Origin: Oscillospiraceae bacterium
GTDB taxonomy: Bacteria; Bacillota; Clostridia; Oscillospirales; Oscillospiraceae
Direction: 5' to 3'
Length of the DNA: 64,000 nucleotides
Assembly (NCBI GenBank): GCA_017624715.1
Contig: JAGAMN010000067.1
Span: 26,637 to 90,636, forward strand
Position 1 is the first letter of the stretch, and every line of letters begins with the position of its first letter. A program made the position numbers and the translations under genes. This document shows, piece by piece, positions 1-9,678 of the stretch. The notes under the pieces are model-generated. The model was not told the DNA's origin. It searched no databases and saw only the letters and a list, made by a program, of their open reading frames with translations.

Positions 1-1
1 C

Positions 2-1591
2 TTTATGCTGTCGGAGGTGGGAGCTACGGAGGACGCAGGCCGTGTATACGGGTTCAATCTGGTGTATTCTGGCAACCACTATGGAGCAGCCCAGCGGTCT
101 TTGCAGGGCTTGACCCGGGTGATGCAGGGCATTTCACCCTCCAATTTTGCCAAGGAATTGCTGCCGGGGCATTGCTTTGAAACCCCGGAGGCGGTGATGA
201 CCTGGTCCGATGAGGGCTTTGGCGGAATGTCTCAAAATATGCACGCCTTTGTGAACCGGCATATTGTGCCGCAGTACTGGCAGTTTAAGCTGCGACCGGT
301 GCTGTACAATGACTGGGAAGGCTGCATGTTCGACTTCAATCAGCGGGTATTGCTGAACTTGGCCAAGAAGGCCAAGGATCTGGGCTGTGAACTGTTTGTG
401 CTGGACGACGGCTGGTTCGGAAAGCGCAACGATGACAAGGCCGGTTTGGGCGACTATACAGTCAACAAAAAGAAGCTGCCCGGCGGATTGAAGGGACTTT
501 CCGACCGTATCCACGCCATGGGTATGGAATTCGGTCTGTGGTTTGAGCCGGAATCCGTGAATATGGACAGCGATCTGTACCGGGCGCATCCCGACTGGGC
601 GCTGACCGACGAATTTGCGCCCGTGTTGGGACGGCATCAGCTGCTGCTGGATCTGACCAAGCCGGAAGTCCGGGATTATATTGTAGAGAATATTACCAAG
701 ATACTGGACGATGCAGGCATTTCCTATGTCAAATGGGATATGAATCGGCACAGCATCGCCCTGGGAGACAAAGCCCATGACTACATTTTGGGCCTTTATG
801 ATGTGCTGCGGCGAATCTTTGAGCCCCGGCCCCAGGTGCTGCTGGAAAGCTGCTCCTCCGGCGGCAATCGGTTCGACCTTGGCATGCTGTGCTTTGGCCC
901 CCAGGTATGGTGTTCCGATGATACGGACCCCATTGAGCGGTTGACCATTCAGGGAGGGTTAAGCTATCTGTATCCACAATCCACCTTTGGTACCCATGTT
1001 TCGGCAGTGCCCAATGCTCAGACTCTGCGCTACACTCCCTTGACGACCCGGGGTAATGTGTCGTTCTTTGGTTGTTTGGGGTATGAATTGGACCTGAATC
1101 ATCTGCTGCCTGTGGAGGAAACGGAGATCAAAGCTCAGACGGAGTTTTACAAAAAGCACCGCAAGGCCTTCCAGTTCGGCACATTCCGCCGTATTGACAA
1201 TGGCTGGCAGGTCAGCGATGGGCAGACCACTCTGGCAGGCGTATTCTACGGCTGCCGTCCGGCAGCACCGGGGTATGACTACCTGCGGGTCAAGGGGCTG
1301 AAGAAGGATGTGTGCTACAATTTCCGAAGCCGTCCGCAGGCCCAGCGCGTGGGGCAGTTTGGCGCTTTGGTCAAGCATGTGGCGCCGGTGGCATTGAATC
1401 CCAACGGCTTTATCCTACGTACCGCGGACAAGCATATTACTTTGCCCGACGGCGAACATATGGGCACGGCATCGGGCAGCGCCCTGGCGGCCGGAATTCC
1501 CATGCTGCCGGCGTACCGGGGTACAGGCTATGACAAGCAGCAGAGGACGCAGCTGGATTTTGGCTCCAGCGTGTATGTGATCGAGGGCTGA
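2..1591 (+). CDS. Alpha-galactosidase, GH36 family (5' end outside window)
   Basis: Retaining alpha-galactosidase that releases terminal alpha-1,6-galactose from raffinose-type oligosaccharides and galactomannans. The frame is open to the window edge; about 530 residues are present and bacterial GH36 enzymes are usually about 700-750, so the N-terminal beta-sandwich is largely missing. Numbering from the Met at base 5, KWDMNR (residues 243-248) carries the nucleophile Asp245, SCSSGG lies near 280, and SDDTD (304-308) carries the acid/base Asp. WFEPE near 180 is another family signature. No signal peptide can be judged. The galactose product could feed galK and galT at 18.6-21.4 kb. The family is clear; the exact substrate is inferred. 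Confidence 0.95.
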   Translation, partial: FMLSEVGATEDAGRVYGFNLVYSGNHYGAAQRSLQGLTRVMQGISPSNFAKELLPGHCFETPEAVMTWSDEGFGGMSQNMHAFVNRHIVPQYWQFKLRPVLYNDWEGCMFDFNQRVLLNLAKKAKDLGCELFVLDDGWFGKRNDDKAGLGDYTVNKKKLPGGLKGLSDRIHAMGMEFGLWFEPESVNMDSDLYRAHPDWALTDEFAPVLGRHQLLLDLTKPEVRDYIVENITKILDDAGISYVKWDMNRHSIALGDKAHDYILGLYDVLRRIFEPRPQVLLESCSSGGNRFDLGMLCFGPQVWCSDDTDPIERLTIQGGLSYLYPQSTFGTHVSAVPNAQTLRYTPLTTRGNVSFFGCLGYELDLNHLLPVEETEIKAQTEFYKKHRKAFQFGTFRRIDNGWQVSDGQTTLAGVFYGCRPAAPGYDYLRVKGLKKDVCYNFRSRPQAQRVGQFGALVKHVAPVALNPNGFILRTADKHITLPDGEHMGTASGSALAAGIPMLPAYRGTGYDKQQRTQLDFGSSVYVIEG

Positions 1592-1672
1592 TTATTCCGC
1601 ACCTTTTTTGCGCCACGGAATACCATGGAATGAGCGTACCGACGCTCGAAAAAATTCATGGAGGTATTCGTT

Positions 1673-1795
1673 ATGTGTGGTAACAATTGCTTTGGTGGGA
1701 ACAACTGCTGGTGGATCATCATCCTGATCCTGCTGTTCTGCTGCTGCGGCAACAATAACAACGACTGCGGTAACAACAACTGCGGCTGCTGCTAA
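1673..1795 (+). CDS. Small Cys/Asn/Gly-rich membrane peptide (40 aa)
   Basis: A 40-codon ORF with a clear GGAGG (1660-1664) eight bases before ATG. The peptide has a Cys/Gly/Asn-rich start, a hydrophobic core at residues 13-22 (two Trp followed by Ile/Leu/Phe) and a tail of Cys, Asn and Gly; ten of its 40 residues are Cys. The architecture resembles the tiny 'high-cysteine' or YjcZ-like peptides of sporulating Firmicutes, several of which are made during sporulation, but I cannot assign it to a family with certainty. A strong terminator follows at once, so it is probably the last gene of its unit or a monocistron. Function unknown; membrane or spore-coat association is inference. Confidence 0.7.
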   Translation: MCGNNCFGGNNCWWIIILILLFCCCGNNNNDCGNNNCGCC

Positions 1796-1809
1796 TCCCC
1801 AAAAAGAAA

Positions 1810-1836
1810 GGGCACCCCGAAAGGGGTGCCCATTTG
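1810..1836 (+). terminator. Intrinsic terminator after the Cys-rich peptide
   Basis: Perfect 9-bp stem (1810-1818 with 1823-1831), GAAA loop, then a short T-rich tail. Confidence 0.8.
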
Positions 1837-1861
1837 TATGTATTATACATTGCACCAATAA

Positions 1862-2071
1862 AAAGCCTCCCTTGTGCAAAGGGAGGTGGGCGAAATCTTT
1901 GATTTCGCTCGGAGGGATTGCTAGGAAATGTTGCAGTCATACACTTGGCTTGTGACTGGTACTGCTCAAAACAATCCCCCAGTCTTTTTGCTGCGGAGCA
2001 GCAAAGCGATTGTGATCGCTACGCGATTCTATTTAGATTCGCTTCGCTACCCTTTACACAAGGGGGCCTTT
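1862..2071. repeat. MITE-like intergenic repeat, family A copy 1
   Basis: A 210-bp non-coding element bounded by imperfect 15-bp terminal inverted repeats (1862-1876 and 2057-2071). Its right half contains a GTGATCGCT...CGCGAT...TTTAGATTCGCTT...GCTACCCT block also present in the element at 32564-32719. No transposase is nearby. It fills the space between the Cys-rich peptide gene and the convergent 3' end of the lipoprotein gene at 2083, and its terminal hairpins may also stop transcription. Confidence 0.7.
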
Positions 2072-2082
2072 GCGGATATTCG

Positions 2083-3615
2083 TTATTCGATTATTTTGGC
2101 ATCGGCCAGGGTGCGGCCAATGGAGTAGAAGAACATATTATCCCGGGAGGGATTCAGCTTGGTTACCAGGCCCCGGGTGGCATAGATCGCGTAGCTGCGG
2201 AACAAAATGGGACACAGCTGACCGTCATCCATGACCTCCTTATGGAGGTTGTAGTAGTTGCCGGTGTTAGCCAGGGCCTCCAGGCACATGGCGTAGGCCG
2301 TGGTATCCGCCAGGCCACCGTAATTCAGCGAGCCGTTTTTGGCGAAGAAAGCAGTCAAATCCATGTTGGCGGACAGCCGGGTCTGACCCAGGTACAGGTC
2401 GTATTTGCCCTGCTTTAGCTGATCTAAGAACTGGGCGGAGTTGACTTCCTGAATGGTGACATTGAGGCCACATTCTTTCAACATATCGCCGATGGCTCGG
2501 CCTGCCCGAAGCCGCAGGGAATCGTCGGCATTCAGAAGCAGAGTGACGGTAGCGCCGGTGAAGCCGGCGGCTTCCACAGCCTGGGTCATCTTGGCGCTGT
2601 CATAGCGGTAGCGCTCAGCCAGGGAAGTGTCGTAGAAAGGGGAAAGGGGAGAGGCCGGTAGCTCCGCACCACGGGCAAAGCCCCGGTAGAAGGTGTCTGC
2701 CAGGTAGTCTCGGTTGATGGCGTGAGTCAGGGCTCTGCGGACAGAATCATTGGAGAAAACGGTGCTCTTGGAGTTGCACACCAGGTAAAGGAAGATGCCG
2801 TTTTCAATATCCCACAGCTCGTAGTCACAACGGTAATCTGCATAGGTGTCGGAGCCCGGGTCGGCACAGACCAGCTCCAGATCCGCAAATTCAAATTGGT
2901 CACGGATGTGAATGGGGGAAGTGCCTTCAATCAAGGGAATATACGAGGCGGTGACCGCCAAATCGCCGGTGCACCACCACAGGCTGCTGCGGCGCAGCCG
3001 CTTGGAGCCCAGGGATTCGTCCATCACATAAGGGCCAGTACCCAAGGGGCTGGGGGCATCCACTTCGGAAGCTTTCACAATGGGAATATCCAGCAGCAGG
3101 GGCAGGTTTTCCATAGGAGTGTCCAAGGTTATGACTACGGAATCTGCCTGAGCAGAGATGCCGGTGATGTGCTGGAACCGTCCGGCGTAATAGCTTCCGT
3201 TTTTGGCGGCCTGCAAGCTGGCGGCCACATCGGCGGCGGTTAAAGTGGTGCCGTCCGAGAAGGTGGCGGCTGCCGGGTAAATGGTATAGGTGCGCATGTC
3301 AGCGGACACGCTGAACCGATCGCAGAGAATGGGAACGATTTGATAGTTTCGGTCGATAGAGAACAGGCTCTGATACAGCAGAGGGAACAAGGAGCGGTTG
3401 GTGAAATCCGTACTGGCGTAGGGATTCAAGGAACGGTCGGGATAATAGGCCAAAGTCAGATGCTGGTCCGGGTTGGTGGGCCTTTGTACAGGGGTGCCGG
3501 TGGGGTCTTCCAAAGCGTCGCCGGTGGGGAGATAGTCACCTTCCCGGTAGTCGCAGCCGGAAAATAGGCTGAGGATCAGAAAGATCGCCAGAAAAAGGGA
3601 CAGTATTCGATTCAT
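2083..3615 (-). CDS. Peptide/oligopeptide ABC transporter substrate-binding lipoprotein (SBP_bac_5)
   Basis: Extracytoplasmic solute-binding lipoprotein of the oligopeptide/nickel class, about 510 residues. A signal peptide with Arg3, a hydrophobic core and lipobox FSGC (Cys21) predicts membrane anchoring. The N-terminal half has the class features (LNPYAS, LFPLLYQSL, FSDGTTLTAADV). The chosen ATG (3613-3615) follows a good GGAGG and starts one base after the pgeF stop, which indicates translational coupling; the frame is open further upstream but that stretch lies inside pgeF. No permease or ATPase gene is adjacent, so the partner transporter and ligand are unknown. Confidence 0.9.
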   Translation of the reverse strand: MNRILSLFLAIFLILSLFSGCDYREGDYLPTGDALEDPTGTPVQRPTNPDQHLTLAYYPDRSLNPYASTDFTNRSLFPLLYQSLFSIDRNYQIVPILCDRFSVSADMRTYTIYPAAATFSDGTTLTAADVAASLQAAKNGSYYAGRFQHITGISAQADSVVITLDTPMENLPLLLDIPIVKASEVDAPSPLGTGPYVMDESLGSKRLRRSSLWWCTGDLAVTASYIPLIEGTSPIHIRDQFEFADLELVCADPGSDTYADYRCDYELWDIENGIFLYLVCNSKSTVFSNDSVRRALTHAINRDYLADTFYRGFARGAELPASPLSPFYDTSLAERYRYDSAKMTQAVEAAGFTGATVTLLLNADDSLRLRAGRAIGDMLKECGLNVTIQEVNSAQFLDQLKQGKYDLYLGQTRLSANMDLTAFFAKNGSLNYGGLADTTAYAMCLEALANTGNYYNLHKEVMDDGQLCPILFRSYAIYATRGLVTKLNPSRDNMFFYSIGRTLADAKIIE

Positions 3616-3616
3616 A

Positions 3617-4411
3617 TTATCCCTCCTTACAGACGATGATCGCTCCCTGGGAGCCCCGGTTTCCTTTCGTGACCCGGTGTGACCAAAAGCGCTCGCTTTG
3701 GCACATGGTACAAGATGTGGAAATTTCAATATGCCTTATGCCGGCGTTCCGGAGAAACTGGGCGTTAATGGCTTTTAAGTTTACATAATATTTATCTCCG
3801 ACGGTGCGGATATGGGGTAAGGCGCTGCTCCCCAAGGCTTGCACCATGGCTTCCGGTACATCGGCATCGGTAGCAAAACAGCACTGACCAATGTTGGGGC
3901 CTATGGCAGCCCGAATGTTGGCCGGGTCACAGCCAAAGGCACTCACCATGGCGCGGACGGCTTTGCCGGCAATATCTGCCGCTGTGCCCCGCCAGCCAGC
4001 ATGGACAGCACCCACGGCTCCGGTGACGGGGTCGTGGAGCAAGATGGGGGTGCAGTCGGCGGTGAACACCACCAGGGCAAGGCCCGGCGTGTTGGTGATC
4101 AGACCGTCGCACTCCGGATAGGTGTGGTGATCCAACCCACCGCAGTCCACATTGGTGACAAGTCGGATGATGTCGGAATGGGTCTGCCGGGTCAGAACGG
4201 CATTTTTGGGGTCGAAATCCAGGGCGTTTCCTAAAATGCGAAAGTTTTCTTCCACATGTTCGGCATCGTCGCCCCGGTGGCAGGCCAGGTTCAGAGAGCT
4301 GAAAATCCCGGCACTGACACCGCCCAAACGGGTGGTAAAGCAATGGGGTGCGGCGATGGCTTCCGAGATTTCGTATTCCAAAGCGCCGGATTTTTTCGTG
4401 ATGATAGGCAT
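3617..4411 (-). CDS. pgeF: Peptidoglycan editing factor PgeF (YfiH/YlmD, DUF152)
   Basis: 264 residues, normal for the family. The zinc site is intact: His78 in RQTHSD, Cys120 in TADCTP and His137 in HAGWRG. Members act as purine nucleoside phosphorylases/adenosine deaminases, and in E. coli PgeF corrects misincorporation of L-Ser into peptidoglycan; older annotation calls them multicopper oxidases or laccases. It begins five bases from the last base of secA, with a GGAG overlapping the secA end, and is followed one base later by the binding-protein gene, so the three form one operon. Confidence 0.92.
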   Translation of the reverse strand: MPIITKKSGALEYEISEAIAAPHCFTTRLGGVSAGIFSSLNLACHRGDDAEHVEENFRILGNALDFDPKNAVLTRQTHSDIIRLVTNVDCGGLDHHTYPECDGLITNTPGLALVVFTADCTPILLHDPVTGAVGAVHAGWRGTAADIAGKAVRAMVSAFGCDPANIRAAIGPNIGQCCFATDADVPEAMVQALGSSALPHIRTVGDKYYVNLKAINAQFLRNAGIRHIEISTSCTMCQSERFWSHRVTKGNRGSQGAIIVCKEG

Positions 4412-4415
4412 GGTG

Positions 4416-7091
4416 TTACTCCGCCATTTTATCCTTCTGCATGCAGCACTTTTTGTATTTCTTGCCGCTGCCGCAGGGACAGGGATCGTTGGGGCCGACC
4501 TTGGAGTCCTTGTTCCGGACGGGCTGCTTTTTCACAGACTTATCCGGGGCGGAGGTGCCGGTTTCCTTGGCGACCTTCTGGCGCTTCAGCTCCTGGGTGG
4601 GACGCAGCTGCACCAGGAAGATCCGGCGGATGGTCTCCTCACGGATGGCGGCGATCATGGCCTCGAACATCTGGAAGCCCTCTTCCTTGTAGGCAACCAC
4701 AGGATCGTGCTGGCCGTAGGCCCGCAGGCCGATGCCCTGCTTCAGATCGTCCATGGCATCGATGTTGTCCATCCAGTATTCGTCGACCACCCGGAGCATG
4801 ACCACACGCTCCAGTTCCCGCATGGTTTCAGGGGTGATGGAAGCTTCCTTCTTTTCGTAGAGAGCGACGGCAGTTTCATACAGGGCCTCTACATCAGGCT
4901 CGTCACCAACGCTGCCCTTGGGGAAGAAAATGCCCTCAAAGCCGCGCAGATAGTCGGCATCACTGCCCACAATGACATCCCGGAGCATGTTGAGCATATT
5001 CTCCCGGAGGTCTTCACCATCCAGAACCTTCTGGCGCTGGGCGTAGATGATCTCACGCTGGGTGTTCATAACGTTATCGTATTCCAGAACGCTCTTTCTG
5101 GAACGGAAATGGCGGCCTTCCACGCTCTTCTGGGCGTTTTCTACAGCACCGGAGAGAATCTTGGCATCAATGGGGGTGTTTTCGTCCAGACCCAGAGCAT
5201 CCATCATGGCGCTGACCCGGTCGGAGGAGAAAAGGCGCATCAGATCGTCCTGCAGACTCAGGTAGAAGCGGCTTTCGCCGGGGTCGCCCTGACGGCCGGC
5301 TCGGCCACGAAGCTGATTGTCGATACGCCTCGATTCGTGACGTTCGGTGCCAACAATGAACAGACCGCCGCTTTGACGGACTTTTTCGGCTTCGTCAGCA
5401 ATCTGATCCTTGAATTTGGTCAGCAGTTCGGTGTACTTTTGACGGATAGCAAGGATCTCGGCATCGTCGGTTTCGGAGTAGGCATCGGCCTGGGCCAGGA
5501 GCTCGTCCTCAGTACCCAGTTTGCGCAGCTCGTTTTTGGCCAGGAACTCAGCGTTACCGCCCAGCATAATGTCCGTACCACGGCCGGCCATGTTGGTGGC
5601 GATGGTGACAGCGCCGAACTTACCGGCCTGGGCAACGATCTGGGCCTCCTGCTCGTGATACTTGGCGTTGAGCACATTGTGGGGGATGCCTTCCCGCTTT
5701 AAAAGCTTGCTCAGAATCTCGCTGCGCTCGATGGAGATGGTACCGACCAGGACAGGCTGACCTTTGGCATGGCAGGCTTTGACCTGCTCAATGATGGCAC
5801 GGAATTTACCGACCTCGGTCTTGTAGACTACATCCGGGTGGTCTACACGGGCAATGGGGCGGTTGGTGGGAATCTCCACCACGTCCAGCTGGTAGATGGT
5901 AGCAAATTCGTCCTGCTCGGTTAGTGCCGTACCGGTCATGCCGGAGAGCTTGTCATACAGGCGGAAGAAGTTCTGGAAGGTGATGGTGGCCAGGGTCTTG
6001 CTTTCACCGGCCACGGTGACGCCTTCCTTGGCTTCGATGGCCTGGTGCAGGCCTTCATTATACCGGCGGCCGTACATCAGACGGCCGGTAAACTCGTCGA
6101 CAATGATGATCTGACCGTCTTTCACCACATAGTCGATGTCCTTCTTCATGATGCCCCGGGCTTTCATAGCCTGGTTGATGTGGTGGTTCAAGGTAGTGTT
6201 TTCACTGTCGGCTAGGTTTTCTACGCCGAAAAATTTTTCTGCCTTGGCAATGCCCCGGGCAGTCAAGCTGACGGTGCGGCTCTTTTCGTCTACGAAGTAG
6301 TCGCAATCGTAGTCGTCGTGGACTTCCTTATCTTCGGTCTTGGCAAAGACCTGCTTGCGCAGGGTGGAAACGAACTGGTCGGCCATTTCGTAGAGCTTGG
6401 AGGAGTCCTCACCCTTGCCGGAAATGATCAGAGGGGTTCTTGCTTCGTCGATTAAGATGGAGTCCACCTCGTCCACGATGGCGAAAGCATGACCCCGCTG
6501 AACCAGCTCAGACTTGTACAGGGCCATGTTGTCACGGAGGTAGTCAAAGCCCAGCTCGTTGTTGGTGCAGTAGGTGATATCCGCGGCATAGGAAACGCGG
6601 CGCTCAGCCGGGGACATACCGGGGATGATCAGACCCACGCTAAGACCCATATAGCGGTGGACCTTGCCCATCCACTCGGAGTCACGCTTGGCCAGGTAGT
6701 CGTTAACGGTGACCACATGGACACCGTTGCCGGTCAGGGCGTTCAGGTAGCAGGGCAGGATGGCAACCAATGTTTTACCTTCACCGGTGCGCATTTCGGC
6801 GATGCGGCCCTGGTGCAAAATGATACCGCCAATGAGCTGAACCGGGTAGGGCTTCATGCCCAGCACACGCCATGCGGCTTCCCGGATAGCAGCAAAGGCT
6901 TCCGGCAGAATATCGTCCAGGGTTTCGCCGTCGGCAAGCCGAGCCTTAAATTCGCCGGTTTTGGCTTTCAGGGCATCCTCGGAAAGGGCGGCGTATGCTT
7001 CCTCCATGCCCAAAATCTTATCTACAATGGGTCGGATCTTTTTTAGTTCGCGCTCAGAGCGAGTGCCGAAGAGTTTTGTAAAAAGTCCCAT
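4416..7091 (-). CDS. secA: Preprotein translocase subunit SecA
   Basis: Essential ATPase motor that drives secretory proteins through SecYEG. 891 residues. Walker A RTGEGKT lies at about 101-107 and the Walker B/DEAD-like [13 protein letters not shown] near 207-219. The C-terminus has a basic linker and a SEC-C zinc motif, [13 protein letters not shown], which binds zinc and contacts SecB or ribosomes in other bacteria. It is the first gene of the secA-pgeF-lipoprotein unit, with a promoter -10 box and a leader of roughly 50 bases upstream. Confidence 0.98.
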   Translation of the reverse strand: MGLFTKLFGTRSERELKKIRPIVDKILGMEEAYAALSEDALKAKTGEFKARLADGETLDDILPEAFAAIREAAWRVLGMKPYPVQLIGGIILHQGRIAEMRTGEGKTLVAILPCYLNALTGNGVHVVTVNDYLAKRDSEWMGKVHRYMGLSVGLIIPGMSPAERRVSYAADITYCTNNELGFDYLRDNMALYKSELVQRGHAFAIVDEVDSILIDEARTPLIISGKGEDSSKLYEMADQFVSTLRKQVFAKTEDKEVHDDYDCDYFVDEKSRTVSLTARGIAKAEKFFGVENLADSENTTLNHHINQAMKARGIMKKDIDYVVKDGQIIIVDEFTGRLMYGRRYNEGLHQAIEAKEGVTVAGESKTLATITFQNFFRLYDKLSGMTGTALTEQDEFATIYQLDVVEIPTNRPIARVDHPDVVYKTEVGKFRAIIEQVKACHAKGQPVLVGTISIERSEILSKLLKREGIPHNVLNAKYHEQEAQIVAQAGKFGAVTIATNMAGRGTDIMLGGNAEFLAKNELRKLGTEDELLAQADAYSETDDAEILAIRQKYTELLTKFKDQIADEAEKVRQSGGLFIVGTERHESRRIDNQLRGRAGRQGDPGESRFYLSLQDDLMRLFSSDRVSAMMDALGLDENTPIDAKILSGAVENAQKSVEGRHFRSRKSVLEYDNVMNTQREIIYAQRQKVLDGEDLRENMLNMLRDVIVGSDADYLRGFEGIFFPKGSVGDEPDVEALYETAVALYEKKEASITPETMRELERVVMLRVVDEYWMDNIDAMDDLKQGIGLRAYGQHDPVVAYKEEGFQMFEAMIAAIREETIRRIFLVQLRPTQELKRQKVAKETGTSAPDKSVKKQPVRNKDSKVGPNDPCPCGSGKKYKKCCMQKDKMAE

Positions 7092-7149
7092 AGGATCATA
7101 CCTCGTCGAAAGAAAAATTCAAAATGGCAATACCAAACCAATTTTACCC

Positions 7150-7155
7150 ATTATA
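7150..7155 (-). promoter_or_regulatory. -10 box of the secA promoter
   Basis: A perfect TATAAT on the minus strand about 60 bases upstream of the secA start. The matching -35 (TATGAA at 17-bp spacing) is poor. Confidence 0.55.
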
Positions 7156-7203
7156 GCACAGAGTTGCGTAAATTCATAGCCTGTTTGTAAATTTTCCGGG
7201 GAT

Positions 7204-7233
7204 AAAAAAGCGAGCTGCCTGATGGCAGCTCGC
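7204..7233 (-). terminator. Intrinsic terminator of the MATE gene
   Basis: Perfect 10-bp GC-rich stem (7210-7219 with 7224-7233) followed on the minus strand by six T. Confidence 0.9.
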
Positions 7234-7240
7234 TGGCATA

Positions 7241-8626
7241 TTACATCATGGGTTTGATCTTTTTGCGGTAAATGTTTGCAAACAGCAGAGCAGTGACCAT
7301 CAAACTGACACATTCAGCAATGGGGAATGCCCACCAAACATTATTGACCTCGCCGGTCAGACTCAGCAGATAGGCGGAGGGAAGAAGCACCAGCATCTGC
7401 CGGCAGAGGGATACGATGGTGGAATAAATACCATTGCCCAAGGCCTGGAAGCTGGCGCTGAGGGCGATACCAAAGGCGGCAGAGGGGAAGCAGAGGCTGA
7501 TGATCCGCAGGGCATTGCGACCCTTGACCAGGAAATCGTCAGACAGATTGAAGATGCCCAAAAGCTGATCCGGGAAGAACTGGAAAATGAGCAAGCCCAG
7601 GACCATGACGCACAGAGCGCTGATGCAGGCGCGAAGCAATGTGCCGGTGATACGCTTGGGATTTCGGGCACCGTAGTTATAGGCTACGATGGAAATGGTG
7701 GCATTGTTAAGGCCAAACAGGGGCATGAAGAAGAAACTCTGCAGTTTAAAGTAGATACCGAAGACATCGGTGGCGGTTTCTGTGGGATCCAGGCTCAACA
7801 AAAGCTGATTCAAAGAGAAGTTCATAATGGAGCCGATACCCACCATGATGATGGAGGGAATGCCGACGGTGAGAATGGGGATAATAGCTTTTTTGTGGGG
7901 CTTGATGGCAGTCATGGAGAACTGTACATCGGGATTGCGTTTTAAATTGAAAATGATGGCCAAAATTGCAGCGATCCACTGACCGATGACGGTGGCGAGG
8001 GCGGCACCGGCTACACCCATGCTGGGAATGCCCAATGCAGGAATGCCCCAAATGAGAACAGGGTCCAGGATGATGTTGACCACTGCGCCGGTTCCCTGGG
8101 TGATCAGGGTATAGAAGGTACGGCCGGAGGATTGCAGCAGCCGCTCACCCAGTACTTCTACAAAGATACCCAAAGAGCTGATGCAACAAATGGAAATGTA
8201 TACGCTGCCGTATTCCACGGTTTCCGAATTATCGGATTGAATGGCGAAGAAGGGGCGAGAACCGAAAATGCCGAACAGCATAAAGAGCACAGTGGCGATG
8301 AGTACCAGGAAAATGCCATTGCCTGCAGCCCGGTTTGCGGCTTTTTGATTGTTTTCGCCCAGAGATTTACTCAACAGGGAATTGACACCCACGCCGATAC
8401 CGGTGGTAAAGCCGATCAGAATGTTCTGAATGGGGAAAGCCAAAGACAGGGCGGTAACAGCCTTGGGAGAGTACCAGGATACAAACAGACTGTCAACAAC
8501 ATTGTAAAGCGCTTGTACGAGCATGGCGATGATCATGGGCAGAGCCATCGTGAAAAGCAGCTTGCCGATAGGGGTGGTACCCATTTTGTTTTCCCGCAAA
8601 TCGGGTGTGTGTTTTTCGTTAGACAT
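7241..8626 (-). CDS. MATE family multidrug/cation exporter
   Basis: Integral membrane protein of 461 residues with about twelve hydrophobic segments. The start of the first MatE repeat (GKLLFTMALPMIIAML, then ALYNVVDSLFVSW) is typical of the NorM/DinF superfamily, which exports drugs or metabolites in exchange for Na+ or H+. It is monocistronic, with its own near-consensus promoter and terminator. The substrate cannot be told from sequence. It is distinct from the SpoVB-like flippase at 41 kb. Confidence 0.92.
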   Translation of the reverse strand: MSNEKHTPDLRENKMGTTPIGKLLFTMALPMIIAMLVQALYNVVDSLFVSWYSPKAVTALSLAFPIQNILIGFTTGIGVGVNSLLSKSLGENNQKAANRAAGNGIFLVLIATVLFMLFGIFGSRPFFAIQSDNSETVEYGSVYISICCISSLGIFVEVLGERLLQSSGRTFYTLITQGTGAVVNIILDPVLIWGIPALGIPSMGVAGAALATVIGQWIAAILAIIFNLKRNPDVQFSMTAIKPHKKAIIPILTVGIPSIIMVGIGSIMNFSLNQLLLSLDPTETATDVFGIYFKLQSFFFMPLFGLNNATISIVAYNYGARNPKRITGTLLRACISALCVMVLGLLIFQFFPDQLLGIFNLSDDFLVKGRNALRIISLCFPSAAFGIALSASFQALGNGIYSTIVSLCRQMLVLLPSAYLLSLTGEVNNVWWAFPIAECVSLMVTALLFANIYRKKIKPMM

Positions 8627-8661
8627 AAGGCGTCCTTTCTTTATTAAGACATAACAGAGTT

Positions 8662-8690
8662 ATTATACAGAAAAAGCGTAGGTTATGCAA
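8662..8690 (-). promoter_or_regulatory. Promoter of the MATE gene
   Basis: Minus-strand TTGCAT (8685-8690), 17 bp, TATAAT (8662-8667). The -35 box lies inside the last codons of the NlpC/P60 gene. Confidence 0.8.
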
Positions 8691-9624
8691 GCCCCGGGGC
8701 GGAAAAAGAACCCAGACCGTCGGATTCGGTCTGGGTATTTTCTCTCCAGAAGGAGCTGTTAATGTTTTGTGTGGTACCGATAGAAGGAATCAGAGATTCC
8801 ATAGCCACATCGCTGAGGATCATCCGACGGGCGCACAGGAAGTGGTTTTGATAGTAAGCCTTGTTGAAATCCACCACGGCGATACCGTTGTCACCGGCGT
8901 GGATCATCTGGCCGTTACCAATATAGATGCCGACGTGGGAAGCATAGCTGCCGGAATGTACGGTGTTGGTGAAGAAAATCAGATCGCCGCACTGCAGGTC
9001 TTCCTTGGAGATGATGACGCCATCCTGCAGCTGCTGCAGAGCAGAACGGTGCAGGCTATAGCCGTTTTGGCGGAAAACATACTGAGTGAAGCCGGAGCAG
9101 TCGAAGCCCCTGGGGGAAGAACCACCCCAAACATAGCGGACACCGATGTATTTCTTAGCGGTAGAGCGGATCGAATTCCGCAACTGCAGAGCCTCGGTGG
9201 TGCTGACAGTGGGCAGGACTTTGGTATCCTGATTGTTGGGATTGCAGTTTACATAATATTCGCCATTTTCGTTCTGAGCAACCTGCGCTTTGGCGATATA
9301 TCCGTTGATCTCGTAGCAGTTGATCTTATAGAACTGACCGGAAGTGCCCAATACCTTAATAACGGTGCCGTTTTCTAGGTTGCCGATGATGGTGTTGGAG
9401 TAGCTGGCGTATCTATGTACAACGGAAACAGTGCGGCCGGTGGGAGCAGGTACTTCCTGCACCGGAGGTACATCAATGGCAGGAGCCTTCGTGGGGGCCA
9501 CAAGCTCGACGGTTTCTGCAGGGCTAGCCGGAGTCAATGCTATGGCAGCGGCAGGCTGTACCAGGATCGATGCCAGCATACAAACCAGCAGAACACAGGC
9601 AGCCAAGCGTTTTGTTCTTAGCAT
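8683..9624 (-). CDS. Secreted NlpC/P60 (C40) cell-wall endopeptidase with SH3-like domain
   Basis: Probable gamma-D-glutamyl-L-diamino acid endopeptidase that cuts peptidoglycan stem peptides. 313 residues from the ATG at 9622-9624, which follows AGGAAGG; an upstream Met would place the start before that ribosome site. Order: signal peptide (1-27, Ala-rich end), Pro/Ala-rich spacer, bacterial SH3-like domain (about 64-115), linker, then the NlpC/P60 domain with Cys176 (RGFDCSGF), His230 (HVGIYIG) and polar His242. The last about 16 codons overlap its own intrinsic terminator, and the final codons hold the -35 box of the next gene. Confidence 0.93.
   Translation of the reverse strand: MLRTKRLAACVLLVCMLASILVQPAAAIALTPASPAETVELVAPTKAPAIDVPPVQEVPAPTGRTVSVVHRYASYSNTIIGNLENGTVIKVLGTSGQFYKINCYEINGYIAKAQVAQNENGEYYVNCNPNNQDTKVLPTVSTTEALQLRNSIRSTAKKYIGVRYVWGGSSPRGFDCSGFTQYVFRQNGYSLHRSALQQLQDGVIISKEDLQCGDLIFFTNTVHSGSYASHVGIYIGNGQMIHAGDNGIAVVDFNKAYYQNHFLCARRMILSDVAMESLIPSIGTTQNINSSFWRENTQTESDGLGSFSAPGLA
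8702..8735 (-). terminator. Intrinsic terminator inside the 3' end of the NlpC/P60 gene
   Basis: 9-bp stem (8711-8719 with 8727-8735) and a T-rich tail on the minus strand, all upstream of the stop codon at 8683-8685, so it lies within the reading frame. Confidence 0.75.
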
Positions 9625-9678
9625 AAATAATCCTTCCTGATTGCAACATGATTGCAAAAAGTTACAATCCGGTTACGG

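Noticed and set aside
1862-2071. Insertion sequence
   Set aside because: Terminal inverted repeats are present but the interior has no transposase frame.
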